Positions 1-6,084 of a DNA stretch of 10,942 bases are shown piece by piece. The stretch is from Thermoplasmatota archaeon (GTDB lineage: Archaea > Thermoplasmatota > Thermoplasmata > UBA10834), in assembly GCA_022848805.1 (NCBI GenBank), contig JAJISI010000031.1, positions 1 to 10,942 of the forward strand, read 5' to 3'. The first letter of the stretch is position 1. Each line of letters starts with the position of its first letter. The notes below the pieces were generated by a model. The model was not told the origin of the DNA and ran no database searches. It saw only the letters and a program-made list of their open reading frames with translations. A program made the position numbers and the translations under genes.

Positions 1-533
1 GGGTCGTCGGGCAGGTTCGCCGCCTTTCTGACGAAGAAGTCGCCGTCCGTCGAGGGGCTGGACGAGCAGACGTTGGCCGTTCCCTCGATCCGCTCGACCT
101 CCTCGAACGCTATCGGAGGCAGCACGAACCTCGTCTTCGTGCTCTTGCCACCGTCGTAGAATATGACGAAGTCCTTGCCGAGGTACATCAGCTTCTGACC
201 CTGGGCCGCCTTCGGCTTCTCCCCGCCTATCAGCTCCCTCCCGATGATCTTCCCGTTCTCGTCGATGAGAACCACCGTTGGAGCGGGAGGGGGTCTGAAC
301 GTCGCGTCCTTGACTATGCATGCCACGTGTTTCCTGCGGAGGCATTCCAGCGCTCCGTCGTTGTGGACCGTCAGCGGACCGAGGGATGCGGACTTGTCCT
401 CCTCTATCCTCTCCAGCTGTCGCCTCGGCTGCTCGTCGAGATAGAACGCCTTCCGTACCCCTTTGAGGCTCGAGAGCACCTCGAGCACCTTGTTCAGAAG
501 CTCGTTCTCATCCCTGCATCTCACCTTCGCCAA
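1..533 (-). CDS. Unrecognised protein, C-terminus cut off by the window edge
   Basis: An open frame reads from a TTG at 533 to the window edge without a stop, giving about 177 residues; the 3' end is missing. I chose TTG 533 because GGAGGG lies six bases upstream (540-545) and the frame is closed further upstream by the stop codon of the preceding gene. The protein begins MAKVRCRDENELLNKVLEVL. It appears soluble: a charged, helical N-terminal region (residues about 7-55), then a beta-rich part with a turn-like VVLIDENGKIIG segment around residue 90, and FVIFYDGG near residue 125. I see no membrane segment or signal peptide. Cysteines are scattered (C6, one near 64, one near 72, one near 157) and form no clear metal motif. 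It lies 15 bases after the OsmC-family gene and is probably cotranscribed with it. I do not recognise the family and assign no function. That it is a real gene is fairly sure from length, ribosome binding site and codon use. Confidence 0.75.
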   Translation of the reverse strand, partial: MAKVRCRDENELLNKVLEVLSSLKGVRKAFYLDEQPRRQLERIEEDKSASLGPLTVHNDGALECLRRKHVACIVKDATFRPPPAPTVVLIDENGKIIGRELIGGEKPKAAQGQKLMYLGKDFVIFYDGGKSTKTRFVLPPIAFEEVERIEGTANVCSSSPSTDGDFFVRKAANLPDD

Positions 534-539
534 GAGCAA

Positions 540-545
540 CCCTCC
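540..545 (-). promoter_or_regulatory. Ribosome binding site deciding a TTG start
   Basis: GGAGGG on the minus strand lies immediately after the stop codon of the OsmC-family gene and six bases before TTG 533. It fits the archaeal anti-Shine-Dalgarno sequence and picks TTG over the other in-frame candidates (another TTG upstream, GTG downstream). Confidence 0.6.
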
Positions 546-548
546 AAT

Positions 549-983
549 TCATGTGGGCCCGGATATGTCTAGGTCGACGTCGACCTTGATGCCCTGCCGT
601 ATGCTCCCCGTCACGATGCAGAAATCTTCGAAGAGCTCCTTGCATCGGTCTGTCTTTTTCTGATTCTCATCGTCCATTTGCAGCTTGACGATTACCTTAA
701 TTCCTTCAATACGCCACCTACCGCGCTCGTTCTTGACTAGCCTGGTTTCTACATCGGCCGAAAGGTTCTCGGCCTCGCCCCTTGCCTTGCCCACGCAGAA
801 CAGTAGGCTAGCACAGAGGCAATGCCCCACGGCGGACGACAGCATCATCGCCGCGTTCGGGGCGGTACCGTCCCCGAGCGGCTCGGGCTCGTCCATCGAG
901 ATCTTCCCGTCCCACTCGCCGAAGTCTATCTCGAACTTGTATCCGTCGATCCTTTTGAGGCGTGTGTGGACCTTCTCGTGCAA
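549..983 (-). CDS. OsmC/Ohr-family protein
   Basis: A 144-residue protein of the OsmC/Ohr fold, a family that includes thiol-dependent peroxidases reducing organic hydroperoxides in the cytoplasm, although many archaeal members have no tested activity. Support: usual family length, an N-terminal beta region (residues 5-30), the central helix with LSSAVGHCLCASLLF (residues 48-62) carrying C55 and C57, and a second cysteine C122 in FCIVTGSIRQGI (121-132). In the family the two reactive cysteines sit at just these places. C55 and C122 are the likely pair; C57 and C63 are extra. The start is TTG at 983: an in-frame TGA lies only two codons upstream (990-992), and the first internal ATG (residue 30) would delete the N-terminal strands. 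A minus-strand TATA box at 1023-1028 would give a very short leader. An unknown gene follows after 15 bases. Family assignment is good; substrate is unknown. Confidence 0.85.
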   Translation of the reverse strand: MHEKVHTRLKRIDGYKFEIDFGEWDGKISMDEPEPLGDGTAPNAAMMLSSAVGHCLCASLLFCVGKARGEAENLSADVETRLVKNERGRWRIEGIKVIVKLQMDDENQKKTDRCKELFEDFCIVTGSIRQGIKVDVDLDISGPT

Positions 984-1022
984 GTCTACTCACTTCCGAC
1001 CTGCGGTAAGCGCACCCATGTC

Positions 1023-1034
1023 TATAAGGTTTCG
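1023..1034 (-). promoter_or_regulatory. TATA/BRE promoter for the OsmC-family gene
   Basis: Read on the minus strand the site is CGAAACCTTATA, with a purine-rich BRE-like CGAAA followed by a TATA element. Transcription would begin about 25 bases downstream, near 998, leaving a leader of only about 15 bases before TTG 983. A short inverted repeat, TGGC-AGATA-GCCA (1036-1048), lies between this box and the opposite-strand TATA box and could be a small operator. Confidence 0.5.
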
Positions 1035-1066
1035 ATGGCAGATAGCCAGCACCCCATCCGACAAGC

Positions 1067-1074
1067 TATAAATA
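1067..1074 (+). promoter_or_regulatory. TATA box for the aldolase/dehydrogenase operon
   Basis: TATAAATA preceded by a purine-rich ACAAG that may serve as BRE. The expected start of transcription is around 1095-1100, giving a leader of about 40 bases. GGGGGTG at 1123-1129 is a plausible ribosome binding site seven bases before ATG 1137. This is one of the cleanest archaeal-style promoters in the window. Confidence 0.6.
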
Positions 1075-1136
1075 CGCTACCTCCTTTCTCAACACGCTGA
1101 ACTGTCGGGATGTGACTGTCTCGGGGGTGTTGTGAA

Positions 1137-1928
1137 ATGGATTGGGGTTTGAAGAATAGGATTTCCAAGATAATCAAGCCGGATACCAACCGCTCGGTCA
1201 TGCTCGCCGTCGACCACGGCTACTTCCTGGGGCCGACATCGAGCCTGGAGAACCCGAAGAAGACCATCTCGCCTCTGGCGCCTTATGCAGATTCGATCAT
1301 GCTCACCAGAGGCGTTCTGCGCACGTCCGTCGACCCGAGCCTGTTCAACTCGGTCGTCCTGAGGGTATCTGGCGGTACGAGCATCGTCGGAGAGGACCTC
1401 GCCAACGAGGGAATCATCACTTGCATAGAAGAGGCCCTGCGCCTGAACGCGTCCGGCATAGCGTTATCGATCTTCGTGGGTAGCAAGTACGAGCGGCAGA
1501 CGCTGCTCAGCCTCGCGGAGCTAGTGGACAACGGCGAGAGACACGGCATGCCAGTACTCGCGGTCACGGCGGTCGGCAAGGAGCTGGGCAAGCGGGACGC
1601 ACGGTTCCTCGCGCTTAGCTGCAGGATAGCCGCGGAGCTAGGCGCGCACATCGTCAAGACATATTACTGCGACAACTTCGAGAAGGTCGTCGAAGGCTGC
1701 CCGGCACCGATAGTGGTCGCGGGCGGGCCGAAGATGACGGAGAAGCAGGCGCTCCAGCTGACATACAACTCGATATCGAAGGGCGCCATCGGCGTGGACA
1801 TGGGCAGGAACATTTGGCAGTCCGAACACCCTGTCCCGATGATCAAGGCTGTCAGGAAGATAGTGCACGAGGACGCCACCGTGAAGGAGGCGTACGACCT
1901 CTTCAAGAAGCTCGCGAAGAAGAAGTAG
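1137..1928 (+). CDS. lsrF: LsrF-type class I aldolase/thiolase (DeoC/FbaB superfamily)
   Basis: A 263-residue TIM-barrel protein that I recognise as close to bacterial LsrF, which in autoinducer-2 breakdown transfers acetyl from 3-hydroxy-5-phosphonooxypentane-2,4-dione to CoA, giving acetyl-CoA and dihydroxyacetone phosphate. Signs: DWGLKNRISKI (residues 2-12), VMLAVDHGYFLGPTSSLE (21-38), TRGVLR (57-62), the Schiff-base lysine K174 in IVKTYY, PIVVAGGPK (191-199) and GVDMGRNIWQSEHPV (219-233). It lacks the roughly 30-residue N-terminal extension of E. coli LsrF. Promoter and ribosome binding site support ATG 1137. It is the first gene of a plus-strand group, 25 bases before a zinc dehydrogenase. 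No other lsr gene (LsrK, LsrR, LsrG, transporter) is visible, so in this archaeon the substrate may differ. Related archaeal enzymes are fructose-bisphosphate aldolases and the synthase that makes 2-amino-3,7-dideoxyheptulosonate. Family is sure; the reaction is inferred. Confidence 0.88.
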   Translation: MDWGLKNRISKIIKPDTNRSVMLAVDHGYFLGPTSSLENPKKTISPLAPYADSIMLTRGVLRTSVDPSLFNSVVLRVSGGTSIVGEDLANEGIITCIEEALRLNASGIALSIFVGSKYERQTLLSLAELVDNGERHGMPVLAVTAVGKELGKRDARFLALSCRIAAELGAHIVKTYYCDNFEKVVEGCPAPIVVAGGPKMTEKQALQLTYNSISKGAIGVDMGRNIWQSEHPVPMIKAVRKIVHEDATVKEAYDLFKKLAKKK

Positions 1929-1953
1929 GGACTGTGTCAGGAGCGCTCAACCC

Positions 1954-2979
1954 ATGCGCGTGGCGATGTATTACAACAACCGCGATGTGCGGCTCGAGGA
2001 GATGCCGAAGCCCGAGGCTGGCCCCGGCGAGCTCCTGGTCAAAGTTGTTTCGAGCGGCATATGCGGCAGCGACGTCATGGAGTGGTACAGGATCAAACGG
2101 GCGCCTCTCGTGCTCGGCCACGAGATCGCTGGGGACATCGAAGCGGTCGGAGAGGGCGTCGAGGAGTACAAAGTCGGAGATCGTGTCTTCGTGTCCCATC
2201 ACGTGCCGTGCATGAAGTGCAGATACTGCATGAGCGGACATCATTCCACGTGCGACACACTCCGGAGCACCAATTACTTCCCAGGCGGATTCTCGGAGCA
2301 CATACGCGTTCCAGCGATCAACCTGAAACATGGCGTGTTCGTCCTTCCAGAGGAGCTCACATATGAAGACGGCGTGTTCATCGAGCCGATGGCGTGCGTC
2401 GTCCGCGGGTTCAAGCTGATGAGGTTCTTCCCCGGGAAGACCGTGCTGGTGCTCGGGAGCGGGATAGCTGGCCTGATGAATATCAAGCTCGCGAAGGCGA
2501 TGGATGCCGGACGGGTCATCGCGACCGACGTGTCTCAGTACAGGCTTGATGCCGCGAAGCGGTTCGGAGCCGACGCCGTCATCGAAGCGTCCGAGGCCGT
2601 TCCCGCACTCGTAGCCGAGGCGAACGATGGTCGCAAGGCGGACTTCGTAATCGTCTCTACAGGAGCGGAGCAGGCGATGCTCCAGGCGTTCGATTGCGTC
2701 GACCGCGGGGGCACCATTCTGATGTTCGCACCTCCAATGCCAGGAACCGAGGTCTGCATACCGATCGGAGATCTGTGGAAGGACGAGGTGACGATAACGA
2801 CCACCTACGCCGGCAGCCCCGAGGACATCGCAGACACCATCGAGCTGTTGCGGTCTGGCAGGGTCAAGGTCCGCGACATGATTACGCACAGGTTCGGCCT
2901 CGCGGACGCCGGGAAAGGGTTCGAGCTCGTCGCCAAGGCGCAGGATTCTATCAAGGTGGTAATCGAGCCGCAGCGATGA
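1954..2979 (+). CDS. Zinc-dependent medium-chain alcohol/polyol dehydrogenase
   Basis: A 341-residue member of the medium-chain dehydrogenase superfamily, sorbitol/threonine dehydrogenase-like, expected to oxidise an alcohol or reduce a carbonyl in the cytoplasm. Catalytic zinc ligands are visible as C37 (GICGSD), H56-E57 (LGHEIAG) and probably E144 (FIEPMAC). The structural zinc lobe has all four cysteines, C86, C89, C92 and C100. The Rossmann fold carries VLGSGIAG (166-173), and D192 at the end of the second strand favours NAD over NADP. Length is normal for the family. ATG 1954 has AGGAG ten bases upstream (1939-1943); a second ATG four codons on would cut into the first strand. The gene follows the LsrF-type gene by 25 bases, so shared transcription is likely and its substrate may be a product or precursor of that aldolase. 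Its stop overlaps a possible small ORF in ATGA fashion. Class is certain, substrate unknown. Confidence 0.92.
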   Translation: MRVAMYYNNRDVRLEEMPKPEAGPGELLVKVVSSGICGSDVMEWYRIKRAPLVLGHEIAGDIEAVGEGVEEYKVGDRVFVSHHVPCMKCRYCMSGHHSTCDTLRSTNYFPGGFSEHIRVPAINLKHGVFVLPEELTYEDGVFIEPMACVVRGFKLMRFFPGKTVLVLGSGIAGLMNIKLAKAMDAGRVIATDVSQYRLDAAKRFGADAVIEASEAVPALVAEANDGRKADFVIVSTGAEQAMLQAFDCVDRGGTILMFAPPMPGTEVCIPIGDLWKDEVTITTTYAGSPEDIADTIELLRSGRVKVRDMITHRFGLADAGKGFELVAKAQDSIKVVIEPQR

Positions 2980-3134
2980 GACGGGTACATAATCCGTTCG
3001 ACCAAGCTATTTCTACATTGGCAGCAATCATCGGCCCAATCAGAGGACTGCCCGGAGCTATGGCATTGTCTGTGTGGATCAATGCTTGTTGGTTCTGCCA
3101 TGTGGTGTTGGGCTTTCCAGCGTGGTCTCTCTGA
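2976..3134 (+). CDS. Possible small hydrophobic peptide between dehydrogenase and aminotransferase
   Basis: A 52-residue frame begins at ATG 2976, overlapping the dehydrogenase stop as ATGA, and ends with TGA at 3132-3134, 21 bases before the aminotransferase ATG. It therefore fills nearly the whole gap. The sequence starts MRRVHNPFDQAISTLAAIIG; residues about 11-52 are largely hydrophobic with several Trp and two Cys (ACWFC, residues 37-41), so it could be a membrane peptide. Against it: no clear ribosome binding site, and third-position G+C is only about one half, well below the neighbours, as in non-coding DNA. A weak TATA-like CTATTTCTAC (3008-3017) inside it could instead be a promoter for the aminotransferase. 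I do not recognise a family; treat as a candidate only. Confidence 0.22.
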   Translation: MRRVHNPFDQAISTLAAIIGPIRGLPGAMALSVWINACWFCHVVLGFPAWSL

Positions 3135-3155
3135 GAGTTGAGAGGTAGTTGCGTC

Positions 3156-4511
3156 ATGGCAGCGACGGCAAGTTGTGAGAAGGAGTATGTGTCCCGGACT
3201 AAGAGATCGAAAGCGCACTTCATGAAGGCGAAGAAGGTACTTCCTGCGGGCGTCGAGAGCAACGTACGGTTCTTCGAGCCGTATCCGTTCGTCGCCAAGA
3301 GGGCGCAAGGTCCGTACATCTACGACCTCGACGGCAACAAGATCACCGATTTCGCGCTGGGATACGGTCCCATGATACTCGGGCACAACCATCCGCGGAT
3401 AGTCAAAGCCGTACACGCGCAGGTCGACAAGGGGACCATGTACGGCGTCTCGCCGGACATCGCCTTGGAGTACATCGAGGTGCTGCAGAAAGCCATGCCA
3501 TCGATGGAGATGGTGCGGGTCGCCAACTCTGGGACCGAGGCTACGATGCATCCGCTCCGGGTCGCGAGGTCGTACACCGGAAAGGACAAGATCGCCAAGG
3601 CGGAGGGGGCTTACCACGGAGGGCACGACTACGCCCTTCAGGGTGTGGACATACCTGAGGACATGCTGAAGGACAAGGCGAAGCAGCCATCGGTTCCCTT
3701 CGGCACGGGCATACCGAAGGCCGTCTCAGACCTGGTCGTGATGTATCCGTTCAACGACTGGGGCGTCACGGAGGAGGTCATCACGAAGAATGCGGACGAT
3801 CTCGCGGCGCTCATAATCGAACCGATTCAAGCCGGAGGCGGATGCTTCATTCCGAGGGACAACTACCTGAAGAAGCTTAGGAAGCTCACCAAGGAGCTGG
3901 GCATAGTGCTCATCTTCGACGAGGTGCTCACGGGTTTCAGGGTCGCACTCGGTGGAGCGCAGGAGAAGTTCGGCGTGAAACCGGACCTCACTTCGATCGC
4001 CAAGATAGCCGGCGGAGGATACCAGCTCGCGGCGTTCGGCGGCAAGAAGAGCATCATGAGCGAGATCATCCCGGACGATGAAGGGAACGTCTACCACGGC
4101 GGCACATACAACGGCCATCCCGTATCCGTCGCTGCAGGGCTCGAGACGCTGAAGATACTCTCCCGCCCGGGGACGTACAAGAAGATCGACAGGATCGGCG
4201 ACTCGTTGTTCGACGGTTTGAGGGACATCTCAGAGGACCGCGGGGTGGATACATGGATAGAGTCCATCGGCTCGATGGGACAGATGTACTTCACCGATAA
4301 GGAGGTCGTCATGTGGCGCGATGCGTTCGACGTCGACAGGGATGCATGGCATAAGTGGTTCATGTACTCGCTCGGCAAGGGCGTGTTGTTCGGCGTGCCG
4401 CATGCGGATGAGCACTTCTTCACCTCGCTTGTGCACTCGAAGGACGATATACGAAAATCGCTGGAGATATCGGACGCAGCATTCAGGAAAATCGCACGCC
4501 AGCGTGCGTGA
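3156..4511 (+). CDS. Class III PLP aminotransferase, glutamate-1-semialdehyde aminomutase-like
   Basis: A 451-residue fold-type I PLP enzyme of class III. Visible family marks: LPAGVESNVRFF (29-40), DLDGNKITDFALGYGPMILGHNHP (in 57-80), NSGTEATMHPLRVAR for phosphate binding (124-138), YHGGHD (153-158), D255 in IFDEVLTGFR contacting the pyridine nitrogen, and Schiff-base K283 in IAKIAGGG. The N-terminal half is close to HemL-type glutamate-1-semialdehyde 2,1-aminomutase, but GTYNGHPVSVAAG (316-328) resembles omega-amino-acid transaminases and the protein is somewhat longer than HemL, so it may act on another amino acid or ketone. I start at ATG 3156, nine bases after GAGGT (3142-3146); a TTG at 3138 is in frame but lacks its own binding site. 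It is the last gene of the plus-strand group with the aldolase and dehydrogenase, and converges on the MttB-like gene with only 12 bases between stops. No hem genes lie nearby. Class certain, substrate open. Confidence 0.9.
   Translation: MAATASCEKEYVSRTKRSKAHFMKAKKVLPAGVESNVRFFEPYPFVAKRAQGPYIYDLDGNKITDFALGYGPMILGHNHPRIVKAVHAQVDKGTMYGVSPDIALEYIEVLQKAMPSMEMVRVANSGTEATMHPLRVARSYTGKDKIAKAEGAYHGGHDYALQGVDIPEDMLKDKAKQPSVPFGTGIPKAVSDLVVMYPFNDWGVTEEVITKNADDLAALIIEPIQAGGGCFIPRDNYLKKLRKLTKELGIVLIFDEVLTGFRVALGGAQEKFGVKPDLTSIAKIAGGGYQLAAFGGKKSIMSEIIPDDEGNVYHGGTYNGHPVSVAAGLETLKILSRPGTYKKIDRIGDSLFDGLRDISEDRGVDTWIESIGSMGQMYFTDKEVVMWRDAFDVDRDAWHKWFMYSLGKGVLFGVPHADEHFFTSLVHSKDDIRKSLEISDAAFRKIARQRA
4493..4508. 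repeat. Inverted repeat at the convergent gene ends
   Basis: CGCACGC and GCGTGCG flank a two-base centre (or a six-pair stem with a CCAG loop) at the end of the aminotransferase gene, next to its TGA (4509-4511), and 15 bases beyond the stop of the opposing MttB-like gene. No T-run follows on either strand, so it is not a classical intrinsic terminator, but it could form an RNA hairpin at both 3' ends. Confidence 0.35.
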
Positions 4512-4523
4512 TAGCCACCCGTG

Positions 4524-5960
4524 CTACTGTCCGTACTCGGCCATGATCGCGTCTATCGCCTTCTCTGCATCCCCGTCCAGGGGCTCGGGCTTGTGCTCCG
4601 CGAGGATGCTCTTGACCCTCAGCCTCGCCTGCTCAACCACGGCCTTCTGGTCGCTGGTGGAGCGATAGAGGTCGTACAACTCGCCCTTCTCCTGGGAGGG
4701 GATGAACAGTTCCTTACGCATGTTCCTGACAGTGTGGGGCGCCTTCAGAAAGGTCCCGCCATGACCGACATCCTCGATGAGGTCCGTCAGGAAGTGGTCG
4801 TCATCGAAGGGCACATCCCGTCTGATCTCGCGTATCGATTCCCATATGTCAGCGTCGATGACGACCTGCTCCAGCGCCGCACCCTTCGCCTGGTCGAGCC
4901 CTCCTATACCTGAGGCGAAATCCGTCAACGCGAGCGTTGTCATCGCGGTGAACGCTATCTCACCGGCGCTCGATGAGACCCCCGGCTCCGTGCCGTACAG
5001 GCCTACCCCGAACCCGCTGAGCATCGACGGGGCTCCGTAGTGCTTCGCCATCTGTCCGGTCGCAGCGGCCATGATGGCCTCCTCGATCGTGCCGTACTTT
5101 ATCTCGCCCGTCCTCATGTTCATGATGCTCGATTCCGAGCTGTACACAACGGGCGCTCCGGGCTTCGCAAGCTGCGAGATGACGAAACTGGCTAGGTTCT
5201 CGGCGTTGACTATCGCGAGTGTGGACGCGATGGTCACGGGTGATGTGAGCCCGCAGAGCGCCATGGACATCGAGACGACGGGGATCCCCGCCCTCGCGAA
5301 CTCCATCGTCGCTTCAACTGAGCCTTTCTCGAACTCGAGCGGGCAGATCGGGCATTGGATGACCGAGAAGATAGGCCTCTTGGCGAGCTCGTCCTCGCCT
5401 CCGACGACGGCGGAGGCGACGCGGACCATGTCCCTCGCCTCCTTCTCGGACATCGCCTCTCCCTGGAAATGCTTGGTCGTGCCTTTCAGCGAGATCACGA
5501 AATCGTTTAGTCCGTGGCCCCCCTCGGGCCCGTCATGGGCCGTGACGATAGGCCACACATAATCTATCGAATCGATCGCGTCGCTCAGGACCTGGAATTC
5601 GAGGAGGTCCTTTGCCATCGTCATCCGCTTCTCCCCAGTGTCGATGTCCCTGGTGTACACCGCAGTGCCGTTGGTCGCAGTGTAAGGATGCTCCTTCCTC
5701 GGAGTCTGCATATCATGGGCAGGGTTTCTGGCACATAGACGGATTTCCTTAGGGAGGGATTTGACAGCGTCATTGACCATGTACTCTGGCAGATACGCCG
5801 TCATCATATCTGGGTCGACCGACGCCCCGCCCTTCTCGAGCATGTCGAGGGCCTTCCGGCTCAGCACCTTTACGCCTATCTCCCCCAGGATGTAGAGGGT
5901 GTTCTCGTGTACAAGCTCGATATCGTTTTCAGACAGAATGCTTATCTGGCAAACCGACAT
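4524..5960 (-). CDS. MttB-superfamily methyltransferase-like protein, non-pyrrolysine
   Basis: A 478-residue protein of the trimethylamine methyltransferase (MttB) family, TIM-barrel enzymes that move a methyl group from a methylated or quaternary amine to a corrinoid protein. Support: N-terminal helix with ILGEIGVKVLSRKALDMLEKGGASVD (in 24-49), TNGTAVYTRDIDTG (96-109), the central barrel with CGLTSPVTIASTLAIVNAE (in 236-254), AATGQMAKHYGAPS (299-312) and VGHGGTFLKAPHTVRNMR (398-415). Length is near that of the family. True MttB reads an amber codon as pyrrolysine; here the frame is continuous with no in-frame TAG, as in glycine-betaine methyltransferase MtgB and other non-Pyl members. Residues 316-334, where the Pyl region should lie, read GFGVGLYGTEPGVSSSAGE, and I do not see the Asp/Gln-containing stretch I remember from typical members. 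ATG 5960 has only a weak GGAAG upstream. Divergent from an MFS transporter over a palindrome. No corrinoid protein gene is nearby. Family sure, substrate unknown. Confidence 0.88.
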   Translation of the reverse strand: MSVCQISILSENDIELVHENTLYILGEIGVKVLSRKALDMLEKGGASVDPDMMTAYLPEYMVNDAVKSLPKEIRLCARNPAHDMQTPRKEHPYTATNGTAVYTRDIDTGEKRMTMAKDLLEFQVLSDAIDSIDYVWPIVTAHDGPEGGHGLNDFVISLKGTTKHFQGEAMSEKEARDMVRVASAVVGGEDELAKRPIFSVIQCPICPLEFEKGSVEATMEFARAGIPVVSMSMALCGLTSPVTIASTLAIVNAENLASFVISQLAKPGAPVVYSSESSIMNMRTGEIKYGTIEEAIMAAATGQMAKHYGAPSMLSGFGVGLYGTEPGVSSSAGEIAFTAMTTLALTDFASGIGGLDQAKGAALEQVVIDADIWESIREIRRDVPFDDDHFLTDLIEDVGHGGTFLKAPHTVRNMRKELFIPSQEKGELYDLYRSTSDQKAVVEQARLRVKSILAEHKPEPLDGDAEKAIDAIMAEYGQ

Positions 5961-5961
5961 A

Positions 5962-5983
5962 CTTCCGTTCCGAGCCCCGGAAG
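5962..5983 (-). promoter_or_regulatory. Inverted repeat covering the ribosome binding site of the MttB-like gene
   Basis: On the minus strand CTTCCG (5983-5978) can pair with CGGAAG (5967-5962), whose GGAAG is the only ribosome-binding-like sequence before ATG 5960. A competing shorter stem, TTCCG (5982-5978) with CGGAA (5972-5968) and a five-base loop, would leave GGAAG free. Whether it acts in RNA depends on the unmapped transcription start, which may lie inside the repeat; as DNA it may instead be a protein site. Confidence 0.3.
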
Positions 5984-5986
5984 GTC

Positions 5987-6008
5987 ATAAGGGTAATATT
6001 AACCTTAT
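5987..6008. promoter_or_regulatory. 22-bp near-perfect palindrome, candidate operator
   Basis: The arms ATAAGG and CCTTAT flank an AT-rich centre (AATATT at 5995-6000). Ten of eleven symmetric base pairs match; only 5993/6002 do not. It sits between the divergent MttB-like and MFS genes, 26 bases before the first and 76 before the second, and its AT-rich core is also the best TATA-like sequence in this gap for both directions. A dimeric regulator bound here would cover both promoters. No regulator gene is in the window. Confidence 0.5.
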
Positions 6009-6084
6009 TCAGACAAACCAGCAGGGCTAGGACGGATAGGGGAAGAGAGCATCCCAGCCGTTCATGTGAGGGCGAGGCAGGTAG

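Noticed and set aside
1903..2889. 328-codon open frame on the minus strand opposite the zinc dehydrogenase
   Set aside because: It is antisense to a gene with complete catalytic motifs, its sequence is rich in His, Arg and Asp as expected of an antisense shadow in high-G+C DNA, and it matches no family.
2805..3626. 273-codon minus-strand frame spanning the dehydrogenase end and aminotransferase start
   Set aside because: It crosses two real genes and a spacer on the opposite strand, with no ribosome binding site or recognisable domain.
4524..5960. Pyrrolysine codon in the MttB-like gene
   Set aside because: The frame is continuous at full family length with no in-frame TAG, so no amber read-through is needed.
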